64,000 bases of DNA, from contig CAYNJY010000001.1 of the NCBI GenBank assembly GCA_964397755.1, positions 18,533 through 82,532 on the forward strand, given 5' to 3'. Shown here piece by piece: positions 15,168-23,969 of the stretch (positions within the stretch are counted from its first letter, which is position 1; the number at the start of each line of letters is the position of its first letter). The DNA comes from CAYNJY01 sp964397755 (GTDB taxonomy: Bacteria > Patescibacteriota > Microgenomatia > UBA10105 > UBA927). The notes beneath the pieces are model-generated. The model ran no database searches, had not been told where the DNA came from, and saw nothing but the letters and a program-made list of their open reading frames with translations. The translations under genes and the position numbers were made by a program.

Positions 15168-15521
15168 ATGAAACAGCCAAGAATAAAAAAGAAACCCTCC
15201 TACTCGACTCCGTTTGGACGGTATATATCGTACTTGGATAAAGCGGATACAAGCATTAAGGCACAGGAAGAGTTTGGCTCGATGCTCATTCTTTCACTCG
15301 TCGAGGAAATCGGGGAGATGGCCCGGGCGTATTTGGCTAAACACGGCCGCAAACCCACCAACGCTGCCGCCCAAGAAGACGAAACCTACGAACAGGAATT
15401 AGGCGATATTTTTGTCTCGATCCTGCGCTTTGCCCGCATCAAAAATATTGATCTGCATCGACGGGTCATGTACTCTTTACACAAAATCTCCCGACGGAAA
15501 AATCAGCTAAAAACTCTTTGA
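15168..15521 (+). CDS. MazG-like NTP pyrophosphohydrolase
   Basis: 117 residues, helical. LVEEIGEMARAYLAKHG and EQELGDIFVSILRFARI give the EExxE...ExxD magnesium-binding motif of the all-alpha NTP pyrophosphatase superfamily; the last helices follow. Likely hydrolyses (d)NTPs or acts in nucleotide clean-up. TATACT lies 6 bases before ATG, no SD, so leaderless. Confidence 0.8.
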   Translation: MKQPRIKKKPSYSTPFGRYISYLDKADTSIKAQEEFGSMLILSLVEEIGEMARAYLAKHGRKPTNAAAQEDETYEQELGDIFVSILRFARIKNIDLHRRVMYSLHKISRRKNQLKTL

Positions 15522-15545
15522 ATTCAATTCTTGTGGTTTACCCTG

Positions 15546-16958
15546 CTAGTCTCGATGGTTTTTAAGATGGAGGCGATCCGAAATCATCCGCAGTATCGGG
15601 ACACTCAGCGATCGCACGTATGAGGAAACAAGAAGAAGCCACGCAAATACTTCGGCGACCCTTCCGGTCCGCCAGGTTTCGATAGCCGCGATGAGCCGAT
15701 CTGCCGAAATAAGCTCACCGACGGTTCGCTCAAGGGCTGCGCTTGGCGGATACAACAAAAGCCGCATTGACCGGGTTATGCCGTTTCTATCCAGGATCTT
15801 CTTCAGAATATGAGCCGCTCCCTCATAAATGCGCAAGACCGGGGCATCTCTGAAAAAGCGAGAAATGGGCACTTCACACATATACCCCATACCGCCGTGT
15901 AAAAGCATCGCCTCACCGGTTGCCCACAGCGCGCTTTCACAAGCTATAAGCTTAGCTAAAGAAGCCCACACAAACGCATCGGGCACACCTTCCTGCTCGT
16001 GTTGAGCTGCTTTCTCTACCAGGTACTGCGAGAGCCGAACCTGGCGACCAAGGACACCGAGATGTTCACTAATGTCGGGAATTTCGATAAGCTTTCTCCC
16101 AAACTGTTCCCGCTCATTCGCGTAATTGTACGCCTCATCCCAGGCGCGTCTGGAGATGCCAGCGCCCTGAGCCGCTATCCACGTGCGAGAGTGTGCAAGC
16201 GTTGCCTCAAGCACATTCCAGCCTCCGTTCAATTCTCCAAGCACCGCATCCGCCGGCACAAAAAAATTATCGAAAAAAATCTCAGAGAGCGGCGACCCTG
16301 GCTGACCGAGTTTTTCAAACGGCTTTGCTACTGTTACGCCCTTCGTTCCTGGGGCAATCTCGGCAATGAACGTGGTAATACCGTGCTCCCGACTCTTCTC
16401 GCTTCCGGTACGAGCAGCGAGCACAATAATCCCTGATCCGATCGCTCCCGTAATAAACCGCTTGGAACCGTGTATCACCCATCCCTGCTGTTCCTTGTTC
16501 CACGTGGCTCGCAGTTTGATCCCTTTGGCGTCAGAGCCTATATCCGGCTCCGTCAACCCAAAACAGGCAAAAAGCTCACCATTTGCCATTCGGGAAAGAT
16601 AGGTATCTTTTTGAGCTTTGCTGCCGAATCGCGCTATCGGAAAGGCGGTCAGCGAATTCTGCACTAACACACTCAGCGCCAACCCCGGTGACCCCCAACT
16701 CAACTCCTCCATTACCGCTGCGGCTTCCAAAGGAGAGAGTGGACTACCGCCGTAAGGCTCATTGGGTATGTCCATTCCTAAAAAACCATAGGGAACAAGG
16801 CTCTGAAGGAATTCGCGAGGAAACGCGTTTGGCGTGTCTTCAGCTTGGGCGACAAAACGCTGGAACTCTTGGCCCGTCACAAAATGATAAACCATTTCCC
16901 GAAGTTTGTTGCGGATATCCGCAGGGGGCAGATGATCCGCCTCGGCTGCGACCACCAT
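15546..16958 (-). CDS. Acyl-CoA dehydrogenase family flavoprotein
   Basis: 470 residues. Seen in order: N-terminal helical domain, LTEPDIGSDAKGI (FAD/substrate loop), GSKRFITGA, beta domain, then ANEREQFGRKLIEI and LLHGGMGYMCEVPISRFFRDAP, and RIYEGAAHILKKIL with the catalytic Glu position of short/medium-chain enzymes. A roughly 85-residue C-terminal helical extension is unusual. It would oxidise an acyl-CoA and pass electrons to ETF, but no ETF or other beta-oxidation gene is visible, and such enzymes are rare in CPR genomes. Probably acquired by transfer; true substrate unknown. Confidence 0.92.
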   Translation of the reverse strand: MVVAAEADHLPPADIRNKLREMVYHFVTGQEFQRFVAQAEDTPNAFPREFLQSLVPYGFLGMDIPNEPYGGSPLSPLEAAAVMEELSWGSPGLALSVLVQNSLTAFPIARFGSKAQKDTYLSRMANGELFACFGLTEPDIGSDAKGIKLRATWNKEQQGWVIHGSKRFITGAIGSGIIVLAARTGSEKSREHGITTFIAEIAPGTKGVTVAKPFEKLGQPGSPLSEIFFDNFFVPADAVLGELNGGWNVLEATLAHSRTWIAAQGAGISRRAWDEAYNYANEREQFGRKLIEIPDISEHLGVLGRQVRLSQYLVEKAAQHEQEGVPDAFVWASLAKLIACESALWATGEAMLLHGGMGYMCEVPISRFFRDAPVLRIYEGAAHILKKILDRNGITRSMRLLLYPPSAALERTVGELISADRLIAAIETWRTGRVAEVFAWLLLVSSYVRSLSVPILRMISDRLHLKNHRD

Positions 16959-17049
16959 AGTTAGCCGCGATTATAAGGATCCAACGGGCACCAGTCAATC
17001 TTGGCTAAGCTTGACATATGGGCAATTACGCATGTAACATGGCTGCATT

Positions 17050-17760
17050 GTGGCTCAAAAAGAATCTGATCGCAACAAAAAACGCCAGAGAAAAGCCAAG
17101 GGGGTCATCCTTGTGTTTCTCAAAAAACTGCGCGCTACCTGCGGCACGTTCGGCAAAACTGAGCAGTGGTACGGATTCATTAAAAAACACCTCACCCCGA
17201 TCCTCGAAGAATATGGCGATACCCTCCCGGCCGAAATCCTAGGCCGCATCAAACAGGCGGAAAACGTCACCGCAGAAAGCCGCGAGGCGATCGAGAGGAG
17301 CTGCCGCAATCTGGGCCGGGAGCTTGAGACCGCCGCAAAAATGCTACCCGGAGGCGGTTCAGCCTCCACCCTCGCGGCCCTTATCGCCGCAGCTATCGCC
17401 CTAGGGGTGGCCGCTGCCTACCTTTCCCAAAAAGCGGTGACCGTGGTCATTCGAAATTCCGGCTGCGCGACCATCAATCCGGTTATCTACCTACCCGCCA
17501 ATATCCCGGGTTTGTCACTCCCGAAGGACCCTATCCCCTCCGGCGGCCAGGGGGTGGCCAAGCTCCCACCCGTCTCCTTCACCATCGACAACAGTGTGGC
17601 CAACACGGTTAAACTAGGAGCCTTGGGCATCAACCTCACCTTCAAGCTTGAGTCAGCCGGCATCGATATCCTCTTTGATGGCACCTCCCTTTTGGGCCGA
17701 GCCACCAAGGTAAGCCTGGCCCCAAACTCCAAGCACACCCTTACCGCCCACTGCCGGTAA
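17050..17760 (+). CDS. Membrane protein with helical N-terminus and beta-rich outer domain
   Basis: 236 residues, no recognised family. Residues 1-105 are basic and helical (cytoplasmic by charge), then GGGSASTLAALIAAAIALGV begins a single membrane helix, then a domain (VTVVIRNSGCATINPVIYLP...LTFKLESAGIDILFDG) that reads like an LEA14-type beta sandwich. Start is a GTG at 17050; TTGACA near 17011 may be its -35. Coding starts shortly after the acyl-CoA dehydrogenase, on the opposite strand. Confidence 0.7.
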   Translation: MAQKESDRNKKRQRKAKGVILVFLKKLRATCGTFGKTEQWYGFIKKHLTPILEEYGDTLPAEILGRIKQAENVTAESREAIERSCRNLGRELETAAKMLPGGGSASTLAALIAAAIALGVAAAYLSQKAVTVVIRNSGCATINPVIYLPANIPGLSLPKDPIPSGGQGVAKLPPVSFTIDNSVANTVKLGALGINLTFKLESAGIDILFDGTSLLGRATKVSLAPNSKHTLTAHCR

Positions 17761-17823
17761 ATAGTAATAATCTCAAGATACCCTTGCATTTCCTTTTACG
17801 TCTTGCTACTGTCTAAAGATTGT

Positions 17824-18327
17824 ATGACGACTCTTTCGCACCTTTCGCTGGGGTACCTGGTGGGCCGCTGGTTTATCAGCCGGTATCCAGAACTTGGTAA
17901 CTCGCTCCCTTTTACCTACTTTGTCGCCATCGGCAGCGCCAATTTCCCCGACATCGACGTGCCCCTGTTTCGGAAAATCTCAGACCACCGTGACTCGCCG
18001 TTCCACTACCCCTTCACCTGGTGGGTCGCCTACATGACCGCCTTGGTCGGGATACTCCTGACGGGTCACACATGGCTCCTCCCTTACGTGACACTGTCTC
18101 TCATCGGTGTCGCGTCTCACCTGCTCCTCGATACGTTTGGCGTGAATGCAGGAATCTGTTGGCTTGCGCCATTTTTCAATAAAGAGTATAGCTTTATCCG
18201 GATCAAAAGCACGCCCAAGCGCATCAGGACCTGGGTATCGCAATACCTCAACCATTGGATTATGATCCTCGAACTGGCTGTCTGGATAATTGGCGCCACC
18301 GCGTTTGTACGTTTTGGGTGGAAATAA
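17824..18327 (+). CDS. YdjM/DUF457-like membrane-bound metal-dependent hydrolase
   Basis: 167 residues, about five hydrophobic segments. Conserved metal-ligand residues of the family are seen: LSHLSLGYLVG (His), SANFPDIDVPLF (DxD), DHRDSPFHYP (His-Arg...His) and ASHLLLDTFGVNAG (His, Asp). The family hydrolyses phosphoesters or lipids at the membrane; exact reaction unknown. ATG at 17824 chosen from homology. Next to a NiCoT-type metal permease and close to a second member of the same general family at 19035. Confidence 0.85.
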   Translation: MTTLSHLSLGYLVGRWFISRYPELGNSLPFTYFVAIGSANFPDIDVPLFRKISDHRDSPFHYPFTWWVAYMTALVGILLTGHTWLLPYVTLSLIGVASHLLLDTFGVNAGICWLAPFFNKEYSFIRIKSTPKRIRTWVSQYLNHWIMILELAVWIIGATAFVRFGWK

Positions 18328-18340
18328 TGGCGCAATCAGT

Positions 18341-19117
18341 ATGAACCTTCTTTCAATCCTCTCTTTCGGATTTCTCCTGGGCCTGCGGCACGCCACCGAC
18401 GCGGACCACGTCGTTGCAATTGCCACCATCGTTTCCCGTCAGAAAAAAATAAAATCTGCCACGGTCATCGGCGCCGTGTGGGGAATCGGTCACACCCTCA
18501 CGGTTTTTCTCGTCGGGGTTGCAATTATTTTCTTTCAAGTAGTCATTCCGGAGACTCTCGCGCTCTCGTTTGAATTTATCGTCGCCCTCGTCCTTATTTT
18601 CCTGGGATTGGCAAACCTCACTGGAGCGTGGAACCGGCTACTAACATTCGTTTCGGGTAAAAAACGTATCCATGCCCATCTCCACCTTCACGACACCCCG
18701 CACGTCCACGTCCACGCCCACGAAGAACATGTTGGGGAGACACAGGGGCGACGTCAAAATCTTTTTTCATTCATCCGTACGTACGGCACGCTGCAAATTG
18801 TGCGAGCCTTTATCGTGGGCGTCATACACGGTGTAGCCGGCTCAGCTGCTATCGCGATACTTATCCTGACGACGATTAAAAATTCCGCGCTCGCCGTCTT
18901 CTACTTACTGATTTTCGGGTTCGGTACCGTTATCGGCATGATGCTCATGACAACCGCAATCGGGCTCCCCATCGTCGCCTCGAAGAAAAAAATCCAGTCG
19001 TTCGACCGAATTGCAACGATCGTGTCTGGGCTTATTAGTCTTCTCTTTGGGACGTACCTCGCCTACCGGATCGGAGTGGTAGACGGGCTCTTCCCCAACG
19101 CCGCCAATTGGGGTTAA
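18341..19117 (+). CDS. NiCoT/HoxN-type nickel or cobalt permease
   Basis: 258 residues, about six to eight membrane helices. The signature LRHATDADHVVAI (HxxxxDH) lies in helix II at residues 13-25. A large His-rich loop, with HAHLHLHDT and HVHVHAHEEH near residues 110-130, is typical of transition-metal permeases of this superfamily (UreH/NicO/NiCoT). VIHGVAGSAAI in the second half is conserved. Metal may be Ni or Co. The 3' end overlaps the convergent gene by 83 bases. Confidence 0.9.
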   Translation: MNLLSILSFGFLLGLRHATDADHVVAIATIVSRQKKIKSATVIGAVWGIGHTLTVFLVGVAIIFFQVVIPETLALSFEFIVALVLIFLGLANLTGAWNRLLTFVSGKKRIHAHLHLHDTPHVHVHAHEEHVGETQGRRQNLFSFIRTYGTLQIVRAFIVGVIHGVAGSAAIAILILTTIKNSALAVFYLLIFGFGTVIGMMLMTTAIGLPIVASKKKIQSFDRIATIVSGLISLLFGTYLAYRIGVVDGLFPNAANWG

Positions 19118-19580
19118 TGGCACCCAGCTGGACGAAGTCGTCAAAAACATCAAACAGGTAGTGGAGGACCATCGCGCCGAAAAGAACCACTCCCACCTCC
19201 CAATCAATTCGCGAGGAAACCAGTGACAAAAGAGTCAGGCCCAGCATGGTAAAAATATTGTGGTAGGAAAGACTGGTGTTGTGCTTGTGCCCGTTTTCGA
19301 TAAAAACGGTCAGCGCCCGCCACTGACGGGATTTAAAAAATTGCTTGATACTCAACGTATAGTCGTCGCTTTTGCCGTGTCCCCAAAAATAAAGCAGGTG
19401 GTCAATGTCGGGCAAGAGCGACCCGACGACAGCGGTAGCAATCCACTTCGGATTAAACTCTCCCCACCGCTCCCGCAGAAACCACGCCCACACAAGCCCA
19501 ATTAAAATATGATAAAACTCGTGCCGAGCATGCCAGATGACAAATCCCACTCCCCGCACTTTTGCAACCACTCTGCGCAT
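19035..19580 (-). CDS. Membrane-bound metal-dependent hydrolase-like protein
   Basis: 181 residues. LLPDIDHLLYF (DxDH), HNTSLSYHNIF and MVLHYLFDVFDDF provide the His/Asp metal ligands seen in DUF457-like proteins, among three or four hydrophobic helices. The ATG at 19580 follows TACCAT by 7 bases. The 3' end runs 83 bases into the convergent NiCoT gene; its last 25 residues (basic, Arg/Gly-rich) may be of little functional weight. Confidence 0.78.
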   Translation of the reverse strand: MRRVVAKVRGVGFVIWHARHEFYHILIGLVWAWFLRERWGEFNPKWIATAVVGSLLPDIDHLLYFWGHGKSDDYTLSIKQFFKSRQWRALTVFIENGHKHNTSLSYHNIFTMLGLTLLSLVSSRIDWEVGVVLFGAMVLHYLFDVFDDFVQLGAINPNWRRWGRARLPLRSGRRGTSQRED

Positions 19581-19663
19581 AGTGTGTATGGTACGGAAAG
19601 TCAGCTGACAACTCAAGGGATGGTTTTCTTACGAAGTAACGAAGTACCTCCTGGGAGCTTCCC

Positions 19664-20548
19664 TCAAAGCTTGAGGCTTTTGAGGTAGCTCCGAAATTCG
19701 CCGTTCAGGTCTTTGTGGGCCAGGGCAAAGGCGACAACCGTCTTGAGGTACTCGAGCTTGTTGCCGGTGTCGTAGTAGCGGGCGTCGCGTATCTCGCAGG
19801 CGTACACCGGGCGTTTCTTCATCAGTTGACTAATCGCGTCCGGCAGCCACAATTCACCACCCTTCCCTAGTTTGAGATTCTCTATTATGGGGAAAATATC
19901 TGGGGTCAGTACATAGCAGCCGTGGGCGGCGAGGTTACTGGGTGCTTCCTCAACCGACGGCTTCTCAACAAGCCGCTTGATCTGCCAGATGTTGTCTTCG
20001 ACATTGGTCGCCTCCACAATCCCGTAGCGGGACAGGTCTTGCTTGGGGACTCGCACTGCGGAGATCACCGGGTCGCCGTACTTTTCAAATACATCGATGC
20101 ACTGGAGGGCACGCGGCGGTTTGGCATAGATAAACTCATCTCCCCAGATTGCGACAAACGGCTCATCTCCAATCACGTTTTTTGCACAGAGGACCGGTGT
20201 TGCGTTGCCATACGGCCCTTTTTGGCGGATGTAGATAAAATTGGCAAGGCTCGACGTGCGTTTGACTTCTACCAAAAGGTCGTCTTTGCCCTGTTCCTTG
20301 AGCATCTGGATGAGCTCATTGGGATAGTCAAAGTGATCCTCAATTGCCCGCTTGTGCCAACCGGTAACAATGACAATATCGGTAATGCCGCTTGCGACCA
20401 GCTCCTCAACGACGTACTGGATGACCGGCTTGTCCACAATCGGCAGCATCTCTTTCGGCATCGCCTTGGTCTGAGGGAGAAACCGCGTCCCAAAACCAGC
20501 GGCCGGAATCACAGCCTTTCTAATACGAGTTGATTGAGCTTTAATCAT
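19664..20548 (-). CDS. galU: UTP-glucose-1-phosphate uridylyltransferase
   Basis: Makes UDP-glucose for surface glycans. 294 residues, full length. N-terminal nucleotide-binding segment AAGFGTRFLPQTKAMPKEML and YVVEELVASGITDIVIVTG; WGDEFIYA, RYGIVEATN and LVEKPSVEEAPSNLAAHG are family motifs. The 5' end of this gene is repeated twice more upstream, around an assembly gap. Supplies substrate logically linked to GalT-like enzyme at 29315 and the glycosyltransferases at 38-44 kb. Confidence 0.96.
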   Translation of the reverse strand: MIKAQSTRIRKAVIPAAGFGTRFLPQTKAMPKEMLPIVDKPVIQYVVEELVASGITDIVIVTGWHKRAIEDHFDYPNELIQMLKEQGKDDLLVEVKRTSSLANFIYIRQKGPYGNATPVLCAKNVIGDEPFVAIWGDEFIYAKPPRALQCIDVFEKYGDPVISAVRVPKQDLSRYGIVEATNVEDNIWQIKRLVEKPSVEEAPSNLAAHGCYVLTPDIFPIIENLKLGKGGELWLPDAISQLMKKRPVYACEIRDARYYDTGNKLEYLKTVVAFALAHKDLNGEFRSYLKSLKL

Positions 20549-20585
20549 AAAAAGAACTTAGTAAGCTCCCAAACCCCAGCGCAAT

Positions 20586-20650
20586 CCCGTACTCGCGCTC
20601 TTGCGAGGCACGGCCGTAGGCCCTGCGAGCAAGTAAGCGTAGTACCGGGG
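20586..20650 (+). repeat. Variable palindromic element C
   Basis: Begins CCCGTACTCGCG and ends AAGCGTAGTACCGGGG, with a hairpin-forming core. Its flanks match those of element D (20879-20942), whose core differs completely. Confidence 0.6.
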
Positions 20651-20705
20651 CAGCGGCCGGAATCACAGCCTTTCTAATACGAGTTGATTGAGCTTTAATC
20701 ATAAA
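20651..20705. repeat. Second copy of the galU 5' end
   Basis: Repeats the sequence at about 20497-20551 (start region of galU) exactly, up to the edge of the N gap. A third copy follows the gap at 20806. Most likely strain variants or a scaffolding fold-over, not a real triplication. Confidence 0.8.
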
Positions 20706-20805
20706 NNNNNNNNNNNNNNNNNNNNNNNNNNNNNNNNNNNNNNNNNNNNNNNNNNNNNNNNNNNNNNNNNNNNNNNNNNNNNNNNNNNNNNNNNNNNNNN
20801 NNNNN
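20706..20805. other. Assembly gap (100 N)
   Basis: Exactly 100 N, the usual placeholder for unknown gap length. Both sides carry copies of the galU start, so the join is suspect. Confidence 1.
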
Positions 20806-20878
20806 AGCCTTTCTAATACGAGTTGATTGAGCTTTAATCATAAAAAGAACTTAGTAAGCTTCCAAACCCCAGCGCAGT
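20806..20878. repeat. Third copy of the galU 5' end and upstream DNA
   Basis: Matches 20513-20585 with a few base differences (for example AAGCTTCC against AAGCTCCC), as expected for a close strain variant. Confidence 0.8.
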
Positions 20879-20942
20879 CCCGTAGTCGCGACACCGTGAC
20901 GCGAAGCTGTAAACTTCGGGAACGGCAAGCGTACTACTGGGG
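20879..20942 (+). repeat. Variable palindromic element D
   Basis: Begins CCCGTAGTCGCG and ends AAGCGTACTACTGGGG. Same length and flanks as element C, different core; the core contains AACTTCGGGA, also present in elements A and B. Confidence 0.6.
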
Positions 20943-21072
20943 CCTGCTGGTGGAATGACGCTTCATAAAAATCTCAATGGAACAATGGGACAATGGACCA
21001 ATGCTTTGTTATAACGTCTGTCCATTGTATCGGTGCTGCCAAGAGTTTGTCAATTTTGATATGATGGGAGTG

Positions 21073-22854
21073 ATGAAGCGGACCATCGCTGTCGTCATTC
21101 TCTTTCTCTTCGGATGGGTATCGTCTGAACGAGTGCTCGCGCAAGGTGCCGGAGCGACACAGAGACCGAACTCGTCCGTCACAACGACTCTCGAGCAGGT
21201 CCAGACGTTTATCGTTGACCTCGGCGCCCGGATCGGCCTCAACCTCACCGGTCTCATCCGGCACAAAAGCGGCACGACCAACGTACCGGATCTCACCCGA
21301 TACGCGGCATGGCTCACTGGTGCCCAACCATTCTTCCAACCACGCCAGGTCCAAAACACCATACAGCCATTCCAGACACCACAAACGGCAACTTCCCAAT
21401 ACTGCGTCACGCTCAGCCGAACGTTCCAAGGCGATACCAAAACAAAAAGCGATGTAAGCACGGTTGAAAAAACAGCTCCGATCGACTGGATTCCCGAGCT
21501 TTCCCAAAATAGTGAATACTTAAACGCGATCTTCGGGAAGAAAAAGATCGGAAACCTCACCTTCGATCGTCCCAGTCCGACCATCGAGAGCCCCGACTGC
21601 GGCCAAAGCTCAGCCGCTGGCGAGGATCAGCAAACCACAGAGGTCGGAGTCACTGATGCCGTGTTTGGCGACGCGAGCTTAGTCGATCGTGTGGTCAACG
21701 TCATCGGCCAAGCGCTCTTTGCCATCCTCTCCCGTTTCCAAGCCGCGGCAACCGCGCAAAATACCGCAATGATTACCAAAAGCGTCCTCCTCCCTCATGA
21801 AGATGCATGGGGTTGTAGCAGCGCCGGCTGCACACAGAACGAGGCACCGAACGCGTCAAGCGACACGGTCGCAACCGGCGGCTTTACGCAAGCCTTCCTT
21901 CCGTCTGCGCTCCAACACATCGACGCTTCCTTTGGAAAAGCGAAGGAATCGCTCACCATTGGCGGACTTACCGTTGACCTCGATACGCCCTATGCCTTGA
22001 CCAAGAAAGCTGAAGTTGCCTTTGACCGCACGAAATGCTCCCTGGTCCCCAAAGACATCCAGGAAACCCTCGGCCTCACGCGTGAGCAGTGCACGGCGCT
22101 TGAGCTCATTCCCGATACCAGCGACTGGGCGAACAACTGTCCGATCGATGCTATAGCACAGATGGGAAACACCGGCGGCGATGGCGCATGCAAATTATGC
22201 AATACGCAGGCCTATACATCATCTGCAAATTTCCTAACGCCGCAAGAGAAGCAGGCATTGCCCAATGGCATTCCCCCGCTTATGCAAAAAGTATTGGAAC
22301 TTGCGGGAGCCACGTTCAACGTCCCCTCCTCGGTACTTTTGGGAACGATGCTTGAGGAAGGATCGTTTAATCATTTCCCTGATTGGAAGTGGACGGATGA
22401 AACCGTACGGGAGTACAGCAATTGTACAATAAAAGATCCTATACCCCGATGCCGCGCGCTTGCAATCTCTACAACTGCCAAAGGGCCGTTTGGTATTTTA
22501 GACGCATGGTGGCAAGCAAATCAAAGCTTTCGGGAAGCGGTATTAACGGTTTTCCCTAAACGGTCGAAAGATACAATAAGCGAGTGCAATTTTGTCGATG
22601 CGGCATTCGCCGCAGCCCGCGAGTTGAGTGTAGACCAGAGCCATTACTACGTCGACCAACCACCCGTCAATACCCCGCTTCCGAACCAATGCGGTACCCA
22701 ACCTGTGTATCTGGGGCGTGACAGACCAGGCTCCTGTAGCGCCTGGAGTGCAGATCGAGTAGCACTTTCCCGGCTTCAATACGCAGAGCGGTATTGCAAT
22801 GACACTGTGACGCGAACGGTTAACACATTTAATGCCTTAACCTGCGGCAAGTAA
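21073..22854 (+). CDS. Large secreted protein with lytic-transglycosylase-like C-terminal domain
   Basis: 593 residues. Signal peptide (MKRTIAVVILFLFGW, cut near VLAQ), a long middle part rich in Thr/Gln with scattered Cys, then a domain from about residue 400: PLMQKVLELAGATFNVPSSVLLGTMLEEGSF, with a Glu at the position of the catalytic Glu of SLT/VirB1 proteins (about residue 428), followed by KGPFGILDAWW and NFVDAAFAAARELS. About a dozen Cys suggest disulfides. Could cut peptidoglycan for pilus or secretion machinery. ATG at 21073 has GGGAG 7 bases upstream and TATGAT before it. Confidence 0.7.
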   Translation: MKRTIAVVILFLFGWVSSERVLAQGAGATQRPNSSVTTTLEQVQTFIVDLGARIGLNLTGLIRHKSGTTNVPDLTRYAAWLTGAQPFFQPRQVQNTIQPFQTPQTATSQYCVTLSRTFQGDTKTKSDVSTVEKTAPIDWIPELSQNSEYLNAIFGKKKIGNLTFDRPSPTIESPDCGQSSAAGEDQQTTEVGVTDAVFGDASLVDRVVNVIGQALFAILSRFQAAATAQNTAMITKSVLLPHEDAWGCSSAGCTQNEAPNASSDTVATGGFTQAFLPSALQHIDASFGKAKESLTIGGLTVDLDTPYALTKKAEVAFDRTKCSLVPKDIQETLGLTREQCTALELIPDTSDWANNCPIDAIAQMGNTGGDGACKLCNTQAYTSSANFLTPQEKQALPNGIPPLMQKVLELAGATFNVPSSVLLGTMLEEGSFNHFPDWKWTDETVREYSNCTIKDPIPRCRALAISTTAKGPFGILDAWWQANQSFREAVLTVFPKRSKDTISECNFVDAAFAAARELSVDQSHYYVDQPPVNTPLPNQCGTQPVYLGRDRPGSCSAWSADRVALSRLQYAERYCNDTVTRTVNTFNALTCGK

Positions 22855-22937
22855 TACTTTACAAGTTTCCGCCACTTTGTTACTATACCAACACGCACCC
22901 CGGGGAGGGGGCTTTTGTTAGGCTGACGAGGCGGACA

Positions 22938-23153
22938 ATGGATAAACCGTTCGTTCCAAGTATTCCAAACGTCGCTCCGGCACGCTTCCTTCAGGAAGTT
23001 ATTGCGGAGCTTAAGAAAGTTAGCTGGCCCGGCAGGCAGGAGATACTCAAGCTCACCGCAACGGTCATTGTCTTGTCACTGATCATTGGTGCGTTCATTG
23101 GCCTACTCGACATCACATTCGTTAAGCTCACATCTGTCCTCTTTGCTCGCTAA
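22938..23153 (+). CDS. secE: Preprotein translocase subunit SecE
   Basis: 71 residues, one C-terminal membrane helix. The amphipathic stretch FLQEVIAELKKVSWPGRQE is the SecE signature, followed by the helix TVIVLSLIIGAFIGLLD. Partner of SecY/SecG at the inner membrane. Next gene is nusG, 4 bases after its stop, the standard order. A GC-rich hairpin (CCCCGGGGAGGGG) lies in the leader at 22898-22912. Confidence 0.95.
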   Translation: MDKPFVPSIPNVAPARFLQEVIAELKKVSWPGRQEILKLTATVIVLSLIIGAFIGLLDITFVKLTSVLFAR

Positions 23154-23157
23154 GCGT

Positions 23158-23757
23158 ATGGCTGATCAACTCGTTCCAGAAGAACCGCATGCAGAACCGG
23201 AGCCTATGACACAACCGGCGACTGATCCATCGGCTGCTGGCAAGTGGTACGTGGTCCACACCTATTCCGGCCATGAGAACAAGGTGGCAACGAACCTCAG
23301 ACAGCGCGTCGAGACGCAGAAACTCACGTACAAAATCTTTGACGTCGTGGTGCCGACGAGGAACGTCGTCCAAGTGCGCCACGGCAAAAAAGAAGAAGTT
23401 AAGGAGAAAATTTTTCCGGGCTACATTTTGGTCAAAATGATCCTTGCCGACGATAGCTGGCTCGCAGTCAGAACGACCGCCGGGGTCACGGCCTTTGTCG
23501 GCGCCGGCAACAAACCCACCCCGATCTCTGACAAGGAGGTCGATGCGATTAAAAAATTCATGGAGATGGAGGCGCCCACCTACAAAGCCAGCTTCTCGGT
23601 CGGCGAGGCAGTCAAGATCGTCGACGGCCCGTTTGCCGACTTTTTGGGTGCCATCGACACGATTGACGAGGAAAAGGGTAAACTAAAGGTCCTCGTCTCA
23701 ATTTTCGGGAGAGAAACACCGGTTGAGCTCGACTTCTTGCAGATTGCAAAATTATAA
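23158..23757 (+). CDS. nusG: Transcription elongation/antitermination factor NusG
   Basis: 199 residues. After an acidic Pro/Glu-rich N-terminal tail of about 30 residues, WYVVHTYSGHENKVATNLRQ begins the NGN domain; FPGYILVKM and VRTTAGVTAFVGAG follow; the KOW domain starts at VGEAVKIVDGPFADFLGAI. Binds RNA polymerase and couples it to the ribosome. ATG at 23158 immediately follows the secE stop. Confidence 0.96.
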   Translation: MADQLVPEEPHAEPEPMTQPATDPSAAGKWYVVHTYSGHENKVATNLRQRVETQKLTYKIFDVVVPTRNVVQVRHGKKEEVKEKIFPGYILVKMILADDSWLAVRTTAGVTAFVGAGNKPTPISDKEVDAIKKFMEMEAPTYKASFSVGEAVKIVDGPFADFLGAIDTIDEEKGKLKVLVSIFGRETPVELDFLQIAKL

Positions 23758-23869
23758 ATCCTCCTCGTCGAGCGAAATCCTGAACGCAGTCGAAGGAGAA
23801 CTCGATTTTCTCCATATAAGTAAACTGTAGTCGAGCTTGACATCTTTATCTTTGTGATAGTAACCTAGA

Positions 23870-23969
23870 NNNNNNNNNNNNNNNNNNNNNNNNNNNNNNN
23901 NNNNNNNNNNNNNNNNNNNNNNNNNNNNNNNNNNNNNNNNNNNNNNNNNNNNNNNNNNNNNNNNNNNNN
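23870..23969. other. Assembly gap (100 N)
   Basis: Exactly 100 N. The upstream side ends in a palindromic repeat region (23760-23869) with GTCGAGCGAAATCC and GCAGTCGAAGGAG segments. Confidence 1.

Noticed and set aside
20651..20850. True tandem triplication of the galU start
   Set aside because: The copies sit on both sides of a 100-N gap with strain-like base differences; an assembly effect is the simpler reading.
20974..21507. Minus-strand frame opposite the lytic-transglycosylase-like gene
   Set aside because: No homology; the plus-strand gene has a signal peptide and SD.
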